Of a stretch of DNA of 64,000 nt, positions 36,901 to 48,813 are shown piece by piece; positions within the stretch are counted from its first letter, which is position 1; each line of letters opens with the position of its first letter. The DNA comes from Austropuccinia psidii (Eukaryota > Basidiomycota > Pucciniomycetes > Pucciniales > Sphaerophragmiaceae). The position numbers and the translations under genes are program-made. Where the stretch lies: contig JALGQZ010000009.1 in the NCBI GenBank assembly GCA_023105745.1, forward strand, positions 32,974,409 to 33,038,408. The letters are read 5' to 3'. The notes under the pieces were generated by a model. That model did no database searches, was not told where the DNA came from, and saw nothing but the letters and a program-made list of their open reading frames with translations.

Positions 36901-39648
36901 ATCAATTTCATGTCCCCTTATAGCGCCTAATGGTTCATTATCAGATGCAAATGCATTATTGTATGTATATAATACATCAATAAGTCCATTCCTCATCTTT
37001 GGTGACAATGATGGATTAATTTGTGCTTCAACAAGTTGTTTAGACACAAATTCATCTTTGTAAGTATCTCTGACAGAAGATACTACAGATATCTGTTTTG
37101 GCATATTGGAGAAAGCAAATTTTTGCCTTTTGTTATCTCCAATTGTGAAATATCTGTCTTTATGGTTATTTATATCAATACCATAAATATTCAAGTAATC
37201 ATATCCAAGAATGATATGCTGAGATGTACAATTATCCATTACTACAATCTCAGTTTTCATTCTTACACTTCCTGCTGGATGTGGGAATACAATATTAGTA
37301 TCCAATATGCCCAAGGGGTACATATTGTTACTGGCACTACTGAACTGTACACCTTCTATTGGTAATAGATGGTTTTTCCATTCAGGAAGTATAATTTGAA
37401 GATAATCTTTGCCAATACAAGTGCAAAATGCCCCTGTATCCAGATTCACTTTGGCTTCAATATCACTCATTAGAACTGATGTGATACAGGATGCTCCAGC
37501 AGTATAACCCTTTCCTCTAGCAGGTTTTGTTTTACACATTCTGGCATCTTGGATATTGATCAGGTTGTAGCAATCCTCACTGTACTGTGGCAAGTGGGTA
37601 TGGACTTCTGTGACCTCAAAGAAAGCTGAAATGTTTTCAATGGGATAGTCCTCTACTGGTGTATCTTCAGAGACTGCAGAATCTTGATCAGACTCTTCTT
37701 TCTCTTCAGTACACTGAATGTCTTCAATGATTTGAACTTCATTGATCTTTGTCTTCTTAGGGCAAGTGTTGGCTAAATGTGAAGTACTTCCACATTTATG
37801 ACACTTCAAGACAGGTCTTTCTGGTCTTCTTTCTTCTCTAGGAATCTTTGAGACTATTTTGGACTCTATTGGGTTTCTAACCCAAGTTTTACCAATTCTT
37901 GTTCTGGTAATGATATCTTCCATAGCATTAATGTAGTCCTCTGTTGAACAGGGTTCCACACATCTGCTTTTGATAGCATGTTCCAGTTCTCCTCCACATT
38001 TTCTTAATATTTTCATATTAATCATAGTGTCAGACATATCTGGGTGTAAAGCAGATAATCTGTCTTTTTGTTTGAAGAACCAAGTAAGTGGTTTGTCTTT
38101 TTCTGAGTTAAAAATGGCACTTTCAAAAGCATTCTCCATTTTAAACCTCCAAGAATTATTGGCCCATTTGGTAATCACTTCAGATTTCCACCAAGACCAG
38201 TCATGTCTTCCATGATCCATTCTCATCTTGTAATACCATTTCTTTGCAGTCTTGGTAAACAAACAATGTAATTTTCCTACTATGATTTCATCAGGTATAT
38301 TAAAGTCTTCTTGCAACATATCAATAGTCCTGATGAATTCAATATGGTTGTATTCTCCTTCACCAGAGAATGTTGGCCATTCTTCTAATTTGGGAATATC
38401 CTTTGCAGAAATAACATTCTCTCCTAAGAATGGAGTCAAACTTTCTTTGACAGAAAGTTTTTCTTCAGTCAAAGGTGTAGAATGTCTTGGCATATGTGGT
38501 TCATGATTCTTATGAATTTGCTCCACACTTGCAATTATTTCATTCTTCAATTTCTGCCTTTCACTGTCACTTTTTGCTAAATGTATAGCAAATTGATTGG
38601 TGTTCTTAACTATTTGTAAGACATGGTCTTCAAGAGTTTTAAGTCTATCATTTACTTTAAAGATGGAAAGATCCTCTGTGTCATTATTTTGACATTGGTT
38701 CTCAATTCTTTCACAAGCATTGCTAATTGACTCAAGGGTGACAGTTGTCAATTTATGCCAATCAGAATGTTGCTTGTCATTTTTCTTTAAATCATTGATG
38801 TCTAATGTAATTTGCTTCAACTTTGACTCAAGTTTGCCAATTTCTACACTAATACTTCTATGTACATCATTTATTTGCGTGGAAAAGTCCTGTTCATCCT
38901 TTCCTGCTCTTTGGCTGTGAATTCCATAAGAGTTCTGGCCATATTGAAGACACTGTCCACGGCTGAAGGCTCCAATCTGGGGATCCTGTACCCTTGTGGG
39001 TAAGGTCTGTGCCAATTGGCTTTGCCTTTGCCCTTGCCTTGATGGTTCTTGGGACCTCTCTGTTTCTTTTGAGGTCCTTTGGGCTTGTCCTTGGATGCTT
39101 CTGGAGCTGGTTTGGAGCTGGTAGATGCCACTGGTGCCTCTGTCTCCAAAGTTGGAGTCATTTCCAATTCTTTCTTCTGGTCTATGGATAAAAGACTCTG
39201 GTTCTTCAACCAATTCTTTATCTTTTTGACCTTGTCTTTGCAAGACAGGGGGCTCCAACCTCCTAAGAGTTCTATGGTCTTCTCCTGACCCAGAAAGCTC
39301 TTGATGTGTAAGTAGGAGTTCATGGCCCCCTGCCAAAGGCTTGGGCAGATTTCCCACTCCTCTTCTTTGGCTGCTCTGAACCAATTTTTGTACTGGCTCT
39401 GATATATCTCTATTGCTGCCACTTGAAAATGGTTCAGCCCTGGAAATATTATCATAAATTAGTTCAGGCTCAGAATTCACGTCAAAATCTGTTGGTACAG
39501 ACCTTGGGGAATGGGGGGCAACTCTGGCATCCTCCAGATGTGCCTTTCTTGTGGAAGATTTGGCACTTCTGGATTTGGTCTTGCCTCTTCCTTGTCCACA
39601 TCCATATGGTTGGACTGAATAGTTGCTTCCATTTCTGGTATGCACCAT
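33946..39648 (-). CDS. gag-pol: B1 Gag-Pol polyprotein, intact
   Basis: 1900 residues from ATG 39648 ([11 protein letters not shown]) to TGA at 33946. The N-terminal 260 residues are disordered and overlap the accessory frame. A coiled-coil region follows, then Gag core [17 protein letters not shown], zinc knuckle [14 protein letters not shown] (about 614), protease [12 protein letters not shown] (about 735), RT catalytic YIDD (about 1083, at 36388-36399), RNase H ([21 protein letters not shown]), integrase zinc region [10 protein letters not shown]...CDRCQ (about 1470), DDE blocks ([24 protein letters not shown]) and a chromodomain-like end [18 protein letters not shown]. Chromodomains in this clade bind modified histones and steer integration. 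Gag and Pol form one frame with no programmed shift. The start lies inside the predicted intron at 39635-39699. Confidence 0.95.
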   Translation of the reverse strand: MVHTRNGSNYSVQPYGCGQGRGKTKSRSAKSSTRKAHLEDARVAPHSPRSVPTDFDVNSEPELIYDNISRAEPFSSGSNRDISEPVQKLVQSSQRRGVGNLPKPLAGGHELLLTHQELSGSGEDHRTLRRLEPPVLQRQGQKDKELVEEPESFIHRPEERIGNDSNFGDRGTSGIYQLQTSSRSIQGQAQRTSKETERSQEPSRQGQRQSQLAQTLPTRVQDPQIGAFSRGQCLQYGQNSYGIHSQRAGKDEQDFSTQINDVHRSISVEIGKLESKLKQITLDINDLKKNDKQHSDWHKLTTVTLESISNACERIENQCQNNDTEDLSIFKVNDRLKTLEDHVLQIVKNTNQFAIHLAKSDSERQKLKNEIIASVEQIHKNHEPHMPRHSTPLTEEKLSVKESLTPFLGENVISAKDIPKLEEWPTFSGEGEYNHIEFIRTIDMLQEDFNIPDEIIVGKLHCLFTKTAKKWYYKMRMDHGRHDWSWWKSEVITKWANNSWRFKMENAFESAIFNSEKDKPLTWFFKQKDRLSALHPDMSDTMINMKILRKCGGELEHAIKSRCVEPCSTEDYINAMEDIITRTRIGKTWVRNPIESKIVSKIPREERRPERPVLKCHKCGSTSHLANTCPKKTKINEVQIIEDIQCTEEKEESDQDSAVSEDTPVEDYPIENISAFFEVTEVHTHLPQYSEDCYNLINIQDARMCKTKPARGKGYTAGASCITSVLMSDIEAKVNLDTGAFCTCIGKDYLQIILPEWKNHLLPIEGVQFSSASNNMYPLGILDTNIVFPHPAGSVRMKTEIVVMDNCTSQHIILGYDYLNIYGIDINNHKDRYFTIGDNKRQKFAFSNMPKQISVVSSVRDTYKDEFVSKQLVEAQINPSLSPKMRNGLIDVLYTYNNAFASDNEPLGAIRGHEIDITLNIDRPYPPVLRRPAYPASPRAREALEKHIQELIQLGVLRKVGHNEEVEVTTHVIIAWHNDKSRMVGDFRALNTYTVPDRYPIPRIQETLTQLSKAKYITSMDALKGFHQNVLTPKARKLLRIITHCGIYEYLRMPFGIKNAPSHYQRMMNTIFPTELSEGWLIIYIDDIIICSDSWSLHLERLARVLHKVAEVNMKISLKKCNFGFEELKALGHVVSGLSLGIDKNKVAAVLLKPIPQNKKEMMSFLGFASYYRQHLKDFAILAKSLYRICDQQTVFEMTQERIKAYEKIKKALTEAPLLLMPDWNIPFKLYIDACGDGLGAALHQVQIIDDKPTEGPVCYISRQIKPTEARYGASQMECLCLVWALEKLHYYLDGSVFEVITDCNAVKSLLNMKTPNRHMLRWQIAIQEYRGNMTIVHKAGNIHKNADGLSRWALANTPDNPAYVPLEAEPQIPIEGINITDIGTEFFEEVRESYKQDKNCHILTSLLDKDCKDTSLVNTLDEVWKNSYSEGRFHLFDGIIYHRTKHSCVMTLCSRLLINTILHECHDSIYSGHLSEDRTLEKVKNCAWWPSWRKETIEYCHTCDRCQKANRSTGKKFGLMIHIQEPKSPWEVVHMDWVTALPPSGDKSYNACLVIVDRYSKTPIFLPCHKDDTAMDTALLLWSRVISHTGLFKNIISDRDPKFTSALWTNLHRLFGTKLSFSTAYHPQTDGLAERMIQTLEDMIRRFCAYGLEFKDSDGFTHDWCTLIPALELAYKTSVHSSTGQTPAMLEKGWNPRLPADTLRKDLIDIHPTASSFKLMLDKVKHHAKQSMDDAFDYAKQKWDKSHKVPDFKVGDLVLVSTLNFNNIKGPKKLKDSYVGPFVIVALHGTNAVQVELSGELENKHPTFPVSLIKPYQPADKELFPLRNPTPLTVPPVEQNEDRKIKKVIKERRLRGKNQREYLVRYRNPVHEDEWMAESEIPDSDKLLRRFRHERRPQA

Positions 39649-39858
39649 TTTCACGTCAATTTAAAGATAAAAGGTGAAAATATAAGATAAAATACACACC
39701 TTTTGGTGGTAATTTACCTTTTTCTGAGTTGAATAAGGTGCCTCTTTTAGCAATCTGCACCTCAATACTGTCTTCAGATTCTGCTTCTGAAGATTCTGGA
39801 CTAGTGATATATCTTTTACTGAGTCTGTTGCCAGCTGCACAGTATTTGATTAAAGACA
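38871..39858 (-). CDS. Predicted spliced accessory protein of B1, overlapping Gag
   Basis: Exons 39858-39700, 39634-39503 and 39439-38871 on the minus strand. With one upstream base they total 861 nt, exactly 287 codons including the stop. All stops in this frame lie in the two predicted introns. The first exon opens with TG, so an upstream A gives ATG and [12 protein letters not shown]. Exon two begins [17 protein letters not shown]. Exon three holds [38 protein letters not shown], a Pro/Ala/Lys linker and a terminal helix-like [20 protein letters not shown]. It differs little from the B2 version, and the four-codon length difference between them is in phase. The function is not known. It has more W, F and Y than the overlapping Gag frame, which suggests this frame encodes the folded product. 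Confidence 0.6.
39440..39502 (-). other. B1 predicted intron 2 (63 bp)
   Basis: Donor CAAG/GTCTGT, branch-like TACCAAC, acceptor TTTCCAG/GG. It removes the stops of the accessory frame and keeps phase. It is 63 bp, a multiple of three, so Gag reads through it unspliced. No counterpart is seen in family A. Confidence 0.55.
39635..39699 (-). other. B1 predicted intron 1 (65 bp) holding the gag start
   Basis: Donor AAAAG/GTGTGT, branch-like AATTGACGT, acceptor ATACCAG/AA. It contains the gag ATG at 39648, 52 nt from the donor. Conserved in B2 (63 bp) and B3 (65 bp). Confidence 0.55.
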
Positions 39859-40873
39859 CTAAAAGAAATTATAAAAGAGAAAAAAAATTATTTTTTATAC
39901 TTTTTAAAATATTTTTTAAAGATTTTTATAAGTTTTATATTTTTTAATATTAAAAAAATTATTCTTTTTAAAGAAAAAATATTAAAATTTAAGATTTTGA
40001 ATGAAAATTAATTCAGAGTAACTCAAAGAATAATTTTATAAGTTTTTGGATGTGAAAAAGCCACGTGTAAAAACAATATAAAATTAAACCAAATTCCTCA
40101 ATGAAAAAGATTTTAAAACAATTTCAAAAATAAAAATATTTTAACTCCAAATTGAAAGAAAAAAATTAATTAAATTAATATATTTTAGAGCTTAAAAATA
40201 TATTAATTAAGGGTACAGGGTTCAAAAAACACGGCCAGGCCCCCAAATGTAAGATGTGGTAGGTATGGTGGTTTTTTAGAACACAAAAATGAAGTCTAGA
40301 ATATGATTAAAGCCAAGTCTATGGATAAAATCACGGCCAGGCCCCCAAATGTAAGATGTGACTATGAAACTGATGATAATATTACTATTAATCAACAGTA
40401 CTATGTCTGTTCTTATGAAATATAATAATAAAATATTATTATAACCACAATTAAATAATTAAAAAATTATTTCTTTCACGTGTTAAGCACTACTAGTGAT
40501 TTTAACAGTGAGCAAGTAATTGTCTACAAGAATCAATTACAAGAAGAATTTAATAATAAAAACTTCTTTATTAAAATAATAAAATTATTTTAATATATAA
40601 TTATCTTTTGCAAGAATAATTATAAAGATAATTCTTGAAGAAAACTATTACTAGAGAAAAACTTTAAGAATTAAAGATAAATGACTCACTAATACTCCAA
40701 AGAACTTATTGATAATAAAAGTAGAGAAATTTGACGTGGAATTGTGGATTTAAGGGATCAAAAGGATTTATAACAGTATTACAACAATATATAGTTGGAT
40801 TCTATGATTTCACGTCTTTCTGATTGATTCTGAAAGAATTAAAACACTTAAGAATAGTTGAACTAATACTTAC
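39859..40873 (-). other. Candidate B1 leader intron
   Basis: Donor ACAA/GTAAGT at 40873 in the 5' LTR, acceptor TTTCTTTTAG at 39859. The junction gives A plus TGTCTTTA, that is ATG TCT TTA. It would remove both primer binding sites. At about 1 kb it is long for a fungal intron, and other donors are possible. Confidence 0.35.
40230..40349 (-). repeat. Duplicated primer binding site in B1
   Basis: The 18-base site TTTGGGGGCCTGGCCGTG occurs at 40332-40349, next to the LTR, and again at 40230-40247, exactly 102 bp apart. The second copy is preceded by CACATCTTACA, the terminal bases of the LTR, so the duplicated module is LTR end plus primer site. The spacer is unrelated AT-rich leader. B3 has the same arrangement; B2 has one copy. 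Confidence 0.9.
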
Positions 40874-42269
40874 TTGTTGGTAATAAAGATTAATAAATTG
40901 ATAAGATGATGATACGGAAAAAACAGCAAGAAGAGGCTTCTTTTAAGTCAATAACAGCTCACAGAGGCGTGCCATGGAGCAAACTGAAAAACCAGTGAGT
41001 GAGAAAACAATAAACCTTTTTGGATTATTGATTGCATCATCTGTTGTCATGTAAGATTATCATAATTACTTAATTGATGCTTTTACGTGACTACCAACCC
41101 CAATATGGTTAAGAATAAAAGGAGTAACACTTGTAAATCTTCTTTTATTCTAAAATAATCATTGATTTCTCAAAGTTATCAATGTTATTGCCAATTTCAT
41201 CACAGGTTGTAATTACTGTGAATTTTTGAAGATTCAGTGTTTCACGTAGAATATCCAAAAATGGACTGTAAGTAAACCTTTTAATTTTACTAGTAAAACT
41301 GTAATTCTTTTTGGTTGTACCATAGATAATACAGTTCTCCTTTAGTCCTGAAAGTTTCAGAAAGATTCATTAAGAATTGTATTTTTAATGAATTTTTGAA
41401 GGTTTTACCTCATTTCTACGTAGAATTGCAAATAGCAGTGTTTTGCTGGTTGCTATGAGGTAAATCAATGAATATGGGTCCCAAAAGGGTTTTAATTACT
41501 CTTTTGGGGTTTATCCATGGAAAGTCATTAGTAATTGACATGGTTACAGGAGTGTAAGTAGCTCATTACCTCCTTGGCACGTCAAAATAGCAGGTTATTT
41601 GCTATTTTCTGATGTTTTACAGTAGTTGTAGCTTGGTAACCAAGTTCCCAAAGAGTTTTAGTTTACCAATTGGGCCAAGATGAGCCATGGATCCATGCTC
41701 TGGAGCTATCCACGCCTCTGAGGCCTCAGAAGTTGGGTACCCTGGCTCTCTTTGATGTCTTTTGTCCCCCTTGCCTATTTTTTACGTCAAAATAGTAATT
41801 TAAGCTTAAAGTGAGATATCCACTATGGGTGTACCAAAAGTCCATGTAAGAATACCATGATATTAAGTGCTCCAAACATGCATAACACTATTCTTAGTGT
41901 ATATGTAACATGGGATTTCTCACTTTCCCATTATTTTGGCTAAAAATCAAGAAAAACAAAAATTTTCACGGATCTTTTATGTGGTATTAATGATGTGGTA
42001 TTGAAGTATTTTCCATTTTACCACCTCAAATACTTAAATTGAGCTTATTCACTCTATGGAGCTACCCTAGGTGAATTTTTGTGTAGAATCCAAATCTGGT
42101 CTTAAATCCATGGATTTACTTACTCAATAAAAAGTTATTCATCTTTTCTGAAATTGAAAATGATGAATTTTGGATATATGCATGACTTATGAGTTTTGCA
42201 TAATTCAAAATTTCTTTTTAAGATAATTGTGGCCTATTTGGGTATGTAAAATATACCTCAAGGCTCACA
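40350..42269 (-). repeat. B1 5' LTR
   Basis: 1920 bp, near-identical to the 3' LTR. Its outer end GGCTCACA is followed by the ACACG target copy and then the tail of the B2 5' LTR. Confidence 0.95.
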
Positions 42270-42274
42270 ACACG

Positions 42275-42403
42275 TGACCAAAATAATTCTTTAATTATTT
42301 AATTGTGGTTATAATAATACTTTATTATTATATTTCATAAGAACAGACATAGTACTGTTGATTCATAGTAATATTATCATCAGTTTCATAGTCACATCTT
42401 ACA
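42275..42403 (+). repeat. B2 5' LTR, last 129 bp
   Basis: Continues the LTR broken at 31883 and ends TCTTACA, followed at once by the primer binding site. Confidence 0.93.
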
Positions 42404-42421
42404 TTTGGGGGCCTGGCCGTG
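42404..42421 (+). other. B2 primer binding site (single)
   Basis: TTTGGGGGCCTGGCCGTG directly after the LTR, then TTTTTTGAACC, the sequence that follows the second copy in B1. This is what recombination between the two copies would leave. Confidence 0.85.
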
Positions 42422-42790
42422 TTTTTTGAACCTTGTACCCTTAATTAATATATTTTTAAGTTCTAAGATATATTAATTTAACATTTTTTTCTTCAATTTA
42501 AAGAAAAAATTATTTTTATTTTTGAAATTGTCTTGAAATCTTATTTCATTGAGGAATTTGGTTTAATTTTGTACTGTTTTTACACATGGCTTTTTCACAT
42601 CCAAAAGCTTATAAAATTATTCTTTGAGTTACTCTGACTTAATTTTTTATTCAAATTCTTAAATTTTAATACCTTTTTCTTTGAAAAGAATATTTTTTTA
42701 ATATCAAAAAATAATAAAACTTATAAAAAATCTCTTAAACTATCTTAAATCATAAAAAATAATTTCTTTTATCATATTTTTCTCTTTAAG

Positions 42791-43764
42791 TGTCTTTAAT
42801 CAAATACTGTGCAGCTGGCAACAGACTCAGTAAAAGATACATCACTAGTCCTGAATCTTCAGAAGGAGAATCTGAAGAAAGTATTGAGGTGCAAATTGCT
42901 AAAAGAGGCACCTTATTTAACTCAGAAAAGAATAAATTACCACCAAAAGGTGTGTTTTTATCTTTAAATTTACTCTTTATCCTCAAATTGACGTAAAAAT
43001 GGTGCATACCAGAAATGGAAGCAATTATTCAGTCCAACCAGATGGATGTGGACAAGGAAGAGGCAAGACCAAATCCAGAAGTTCCAAATCTTCCACAAGA
43101 AAGACACATCTGGAGGATTCCAGAGTTGCCCCCCATTCCCCAAGGTCTGTACTAACAGATTTTGACGTGAATTCTGAGCCTGAACTAATTCATGATATTA
43201 TTTCCAGGGCTGAACCATTTTCAAGTGTCAGAAATAGAAATATATCAATGCCAGTACAAAAATTGGTTCAGAGCAGCCAAGGAGGAAGAATGGGAAATCT
43301 GCCCAAGCCTTTGGCAGGAAGCCATGAACTCCTACTTACACATCAAGAGCTTTCTGGGTCAGGAGAGGACCATAGAGCTCTTAGGAGGTTGGAGCCCCCT
43401 GTCTTGCAAAGACAAGGTCAAAAAGATAAAGAATTGGTTGAAGAACCAAAGTCTTTTATCCATAGACCAGAAGAAAGAGTTAGAAATGACTCCAGCTTTG
43501 GAGACAGAGGCACCAGTGGCGTCTACCAGCTTCAAACCAGCTCCAGAAGCGTCCAAGGACAAGCCCAAGGAACCTCAGAAGAAGCAGAAAGGTCCCAAGA
43601 ACCATCAAGGCAAAGCCAATTGGCACAGACCTTACCCACAAGGGTACAGGATCCCCAAATTGGAGCCTTCAGCTGTGGACAGTGTCTTCAATATGGCCAG
43701 GACTCTGATGGAATTCACAGCCAAGGAGCAGGAAAGGATGAACAGAAACTTTCCACGCAAATAA
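42791..43764 (+). CDS. Predicted spliced accessory protein of B2, overlapping Gag
   Basis: Exons 42791-42949, 43013-43144 and 43208-43764. With an upstream A they total 849 nt, 283 codons including the stop. The frame is still fully open, although gag-pol in the same element has at least six stops. Introns are 42950-43012 (63 bp, GTGTGT...ATACCAG, containing the gag ATG at 42999) and 43145-43207 (63 bp, GTCTGT, perfect TACTAAC branch site, TTTCCAG). In-frame stops at 42994, 43153 and 43168 all fall in the introns. The upstream acceptor is TTTCTCTTTAAG. The product matches the B1 one closely ([38 protein letters not shown]). Confidence 0.6.
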
Positions 43765-46700
43765 TTGGTGCACAGACTAGTATTAATGTAGAAATTGGTA
43801 AACTTGATGGAAAGCTAACTAAAATTGCATCAGATATAGTTGATTTAAAGAAAAATGACAAGAAATACATTGAATTGCACCAAGTGACAAATGCCAGACT
43901 TGACTAAATTCCCAATTCTTGCAAAAGAATTGAAAACATGTGCCAAGTTCAGCATGATGAGATGGAAGATCTTTCCATTTTTAAGGTGAATAATCAACTT
44001 ACAATTTTACAAGACCAAGTCTTAAAAATAGTTGAGAATACCAATCAATTTGCTATACACTTAGCAAAAAGTGACAGTGAAAGGCAGAAGCTGAAGAATG
44101 AAATAATTGAAAGTGTGGAACAAATTCATAAGAATCATGAACCACATATGCCAAGACATTCTACACCTTTAACTGAAGAAAAACTTTCTGTTAAAGAAAG
44201 TCTCACCCCATTCTTGGGAGAAAATGCCTACTCTGCAAGAGATATTCCCAAAATAGAAGAATGTCCAACATTCTCTGGTGAAGGAGAATACAACCATATT
44301 GAATTCATCAGGACTATTGATATGCTGCAAGAAGACTTTAATATACCTGATGAGATCATAGTGGGAAAATTACACTGTCTGTTTACCAGAACTGCAAAGA
44401 GATGGTATTACAAAATGAGGATTGATCATGGTAAACATGATTGGTCTTGGTGGAAATCTGAAGTGATTACCAAATGGGCCAACAATTCTTCAAGGTTTAA
44501 AATAGAAAATGCCTTTGAAAGTGCCATTTTTAACTCAGAGAAAGATAAACCACTTATTTTGACCTTCAAACAAAAAGACAGATTATCTGCTTTACAACCA
44601 GATATGTCTGACACTATGATTAATATGAAAATATTAAGAAAGTGTGGAGGAGAATTAGAACATGCTATCAAAAGCAGATGTGTGGAACCCTGTTCAACAG
44701 AAGAATACATTAATTCTATGCAAGATATCATTGCCAGAACAAGAATTGGTAAAACTTGGTCTAAAATCCCAGCAGAATCCAAGATGACCTCTAAGATTCC
44801 CAGGGAGGATAAGAGACCAGAAAAACCTGTCTTAAAGTGTCATGAATGTGGAAGCACTTCACATTTAGCCAACACTTGCACAAAAAGGACAAAAATCAAT
44901 GAAGTTCAAGCCATTGAAGAAGTCCAGTGTACTGAAGAGAAGGAAGAATCTGATCAAGATTCTGCAATCTCTGAAGATACACCAGTGGAGGACTATTCCA
45001 TTGAAAATATCACAGCTTTCTTTGAAATTACTGAATTCCATACCCACTTGCCACAGTATAGTGAAGATTGCTACAACCTTATTAATGTTCAGGATGCCAG
45101 AATGTGTAGAACCAAACCTGCTAGAGGAAAAGGTTATACTGCTGGAGCATCTTGTATTACACCAATTCTGATAAATAATGTTGAAGCCAAAGTCAATTTG
45201 GATACAGGAGCATTCTGCACTTGTGTAGGCAAAGATTATCTCCAAGCCATACTTTCTTAATGTAAAAACCATCTATTACCAATAGAAGGTGTACGATTTA
45301 GTAGTGCCAGTACCAATATGTACCCTTTGGGTATATTAGACACTATTCTTGTATTTCCCCATCCAACATGAAGTATAAGAATGAAAGCTGAGGTTGTAGT
45401 AATGAACAACTGCACATCTCAACATATCATTCTTGAAAATTATTACTTAAGTATTTATGGTATTGATATCAATAACCATAAAGACAGATATTTCAGAATT
45501 GGAGAGAACAGGAGGAAAAAATTTGCTTTCTCCAATATGCCAAAGCAAATATCAGTAGTATCTTCTGAGAAAGATACTTATAAGGAAGAATTTGTGTCCT
45601 CACAGCTTGTTGAAGCACAAATTAATCCATCATTGTCACCAAAAATGAGGTATGAACTTATTGACGTGTTATACACATACAATACAGCATTTGCCTCTGA
45701 TAATGAACCATTAGGTGCTATAAGAGGACATTAAGTTGATATTACTCTTAATATTGACAGACCATATCCCCCAGTACTTAGAAGACCAGCTTATCCAGCC
45801 AGTCCCAGAGCTAGAGAAGCCTTGGAGAAACATATCCAAGAGTTAATTCAACTTGGTGTACTAAGGAAAGTAGGCCATAATGAAGAGGTTGAAGTGACAA
45901 CACCTGTTATCATTGCTTGGGATAATGATAGGTCAAGAATGGTTGGAGATTTTAGAGCTTTGAATACCTACACAGTTCCAGATAGGTATCCAATCCCTAG
46001 AATCCAAGAAGCCTTGACTCAATTGTCTAAAGCCAAGTATATAACATCAATGGATGCATTGAAAGGCTTCCATCAAAATGTTTTGACGCCTAAAGCTAAG
46101 AAATTACTTAGAATTATCACTCACTGTGGTATTTTTGAGTATCTTAGAATGCCATTTGGCATTAAAAATGCTCCATCTCATTATCAAAGAATGATGAATA
46201 CCATCTTCCCCACAGAATTGTCTGAAGGATGGCTTATCATTTATATTGATGATATTATCATATGTTCTGAATCATGGTCCTTGCACCTTGAAAGACTTGC
46301 AAAAGTAATTCACAAAGTTGCAGAAGTGAATATGAAAATTTCACTTAAGAAATGCAACTTTGGTTTTGAAGAACTTAAAGCATTAGGACATGTTGTTTCT
46401 GGTTTAAGCTTGGGTATTGACAAAAATAAAGTGGCAGCAGTGTTACTTAGGGCAATACCCCAGAATAAAAAAGAAATGATGTCTTTTCTTGGATTTGCTA
46501 GTTACTATAGGCAACACTTAAAAGACTTTGCAATTCTAGCCAAATCACTCTATAGAATCTGTGATCAACACACTGTATTTGAGATGACACAGGAGAGAAT
46601 TAAAGCTTATGAGAAGATAAAGAAAGCACTTACAGAAGCACCTTTACTCCTCATTCCTGACTGGAATATTCCTTTTAAGTTGTACATTGATGCATGTGGA

Positions 46701-48673
46701 GATGGATTAGGGGCAGCCCTGCATCAAGTCCAAATTATTGATGACAGACCTACAGAAGGACCAGTTTGTTATATCTCAAGGCAAATCAAACCAACAGAAG
46801 CCAGATATGGTGCAAGCCAAATGGAGTGCTTATGTTCGGTACGGGAACTTGAGAAATTACACTATTAACTTTATGGCAGGGCTTTTGAAGTGATAACTGA
46901 CTGTAATGCAGTAAAATCACTTCTTAACATGAAAACTCCCAACAGACATATGCTGAGATGGCAAATAGCTATTCAAGAATATAGAGGAAACATGACTATA
47001 GTTCATAAAGCAGGAAACATTCACAAGAATGCTGATGGACTTAGTAGATGGGCTTTAGCCAACACTCCTGATAACCCAGCTTATGTACCTTTGGAAGCTG
47101 AACCACAAATTCCAATTGAAGGAATTAACATAACTGATATTGGGACTGAATTCTTTGAAGAGGTCAGAGAATCTTATAAACAAGACAAGAATTGCCATAT
47201 CTTGACTTCTTTATTAAATAAAGACTGCAAGGATACATCTTTAGTTAATGCACTTGATGAAGTTTGGAAAAATTCCTATTCTGAAGGAAGATTTCACTTG
47301 TTTGATGGGATCATTTACCACAGAACAAAACATTCTTGTGTTATGACATTGTGCAGTAGATTACTTATCAATACCATTCTTCATGAATGTCATGATAGTA
47401 TCTACTCTGGACACCTGTCAGAAGACAGAACACTTGAAAAAGTGAAGAACTGTGCATGGTGGCCATCTTGGAGGAAAGAAACCATTGAATATTGCCATAC
47501 CTGTGATAGATGCCAAAAAGCAAACAGGAGCACAGGTAAGAAATTTGGATTAATGATCCATATTCAAGAACCAAAATCCCCTTGGGAAGTTGTTCACATA
47601 GATTGGTTCACAGCACTTCCTCCAAGTGGTGACAGAAGTTATAATGCTTGTTTAGCCATTCTAGACAGATATAGCAAGACTCCCATATTCTTACCATGTC
47701 ATAAAGATGACACTGCTATGGATACAGCTCTTCTTTTATGGAGTAGAGTTATTTCTCATACAGGATTATTTAAGAATATCATAAGTGACATAGATCCCAA
47801 GTTTGCGTCTGCACTTTGGACCAATCTTCATAGATTGTTTGGGACTAAGTTATCATTCTCTACAGCATATCACCCTCAAACAGATGAGCTAGCAGAGAGG
47901 ATGATTCAGACTTTAGAAGACATGATCAGGAGATTTTGTGCTTATGGATTAGAATTCAAAGACTCAGATGGTTTTACTCATGACTGGTGCACTCTGATAC
48001 CTGCATTAGAATTGGCATAAAAGACATCAGTCCATTCTTCCACAGGACAAACTCCTGCTATGTTAGAGAAAGGATGGAATCCAAGACTCCCAGCAGACAC
48101 ACTGAGGAAAGACTTGATTGGCATTCATCCTACAGCTTCCAGCTTCAAAATAATGCTTGATAAAGTAAGACTTCATGCAAAACAAAGTATGGATGATGCT
48201 TTTAATTATGCAAAACAGAAGTGGGACAAGAGTCATAAAGTACCAGACTTCAAAGTAGGGGACTTAGTTTTAGTTTCAACCTTGAACTTTAATAATATCA
48301 AAGGCCCAAAGAAACTTAAAGATTCTTATGTAGGACCTTTTGTTATTGTTGCTTTACATGGAACTGATGCAGTTCAAGTGGAATTGAGTGGTGAATTGGA
48401 AAATAAACACCCCACCTTTCCAGTCAGCTTGATAAAGAATTGTTTCCTTTAAGAAACCCAACTCCTTTAACTGTACCACCTGTGGAACAGAATGAAGACA
48501 AGAAGATAAAGAAAGTCATTAAAGAAAGGAGACTTAGGGGTAAAAATCAAAGAGAATATCCTGTCAGATATATAAATTCAGTACATGAAGATGAATGGAT
48601 GGCAGAATCAGCAATACCTGACTCAGATAAACTCTTAAGAATATTTAGACATGAAAGAAGGCCACAAGCCTGA
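42999..48673 (+). pseudogene. gag-pol: B2 gag-pol polyprotein, broken
   Basis: Same domain order as B1. Kept landmarks include zinc knuckle [40 protein letters not shown] and the integrase zinc region. Stops fall at 43905, 45258, about 45369, 45732, 46866 and 48018. A 22-bp deletion near 48437 between two GATAAA repeats shifts the frame before the chromodomain-like tail. Integrase also has altered residues beside its catalytic blocks (SDIDPKF for SDRDPKF). Not functional. Confidence 0.93.
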
Positions 48674-48772
48674 ATATGTCTATAAATGTGCTTTAAATTA
48701 CTTGATCTGAGTGATGTAAAGAGGTTGGACAGTGGACATTAACCCCCTTTGGGGCCTTATTCTTTTATCACT

Positions 48773-48797
48773 AATAAAATTGTAGTACAATTTTATT
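48773..48797. repeat. Palindrome before B2 polypurine tract
   Basis: AATAAAATTGTA, G, TACAATTTTATT. Same position and arms as in B1. Confidence 0.85.
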
Positions 48798-48801
48798 TTT
48801 T

Positions 48802-48813
48802 GGTGGGAGGGAA
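48802..48813 (+). other. B2 polypurine tract
   Basis: GGTGGGAGGGAA next to the 3' LTR start TGTGAGCC. Confidence 0.8.

Larger units (their letters stand above)
31884..42269 (-). mobile_element. Ty3/gypsy element B1 (family B), intact and young
   Basis: 10386 bp with 1920-bp LTRs at 31884-33803 and 40350-42269 showing about six differences by eye (near 0.3%). The target duplication ACACG at 31879-31883 and 42270-42274 is perfect. One uninterrupted gag-pol ORF with catalytic residues in place, polypurine tract, and two primer binding sites. All splice signals of the accessory frame are present. It is the most recent insertion in the window and the best candidate for a mobile copy. Confidence 0.95.

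Noticed and set aside
44426..45272. 118- and 135-codon antisense ORFs over B2 gag
   Set aside because: The same antisense openings appear opposite Gag in B1 (37970-38215), as expected from gag codon use, and they contain no motif.
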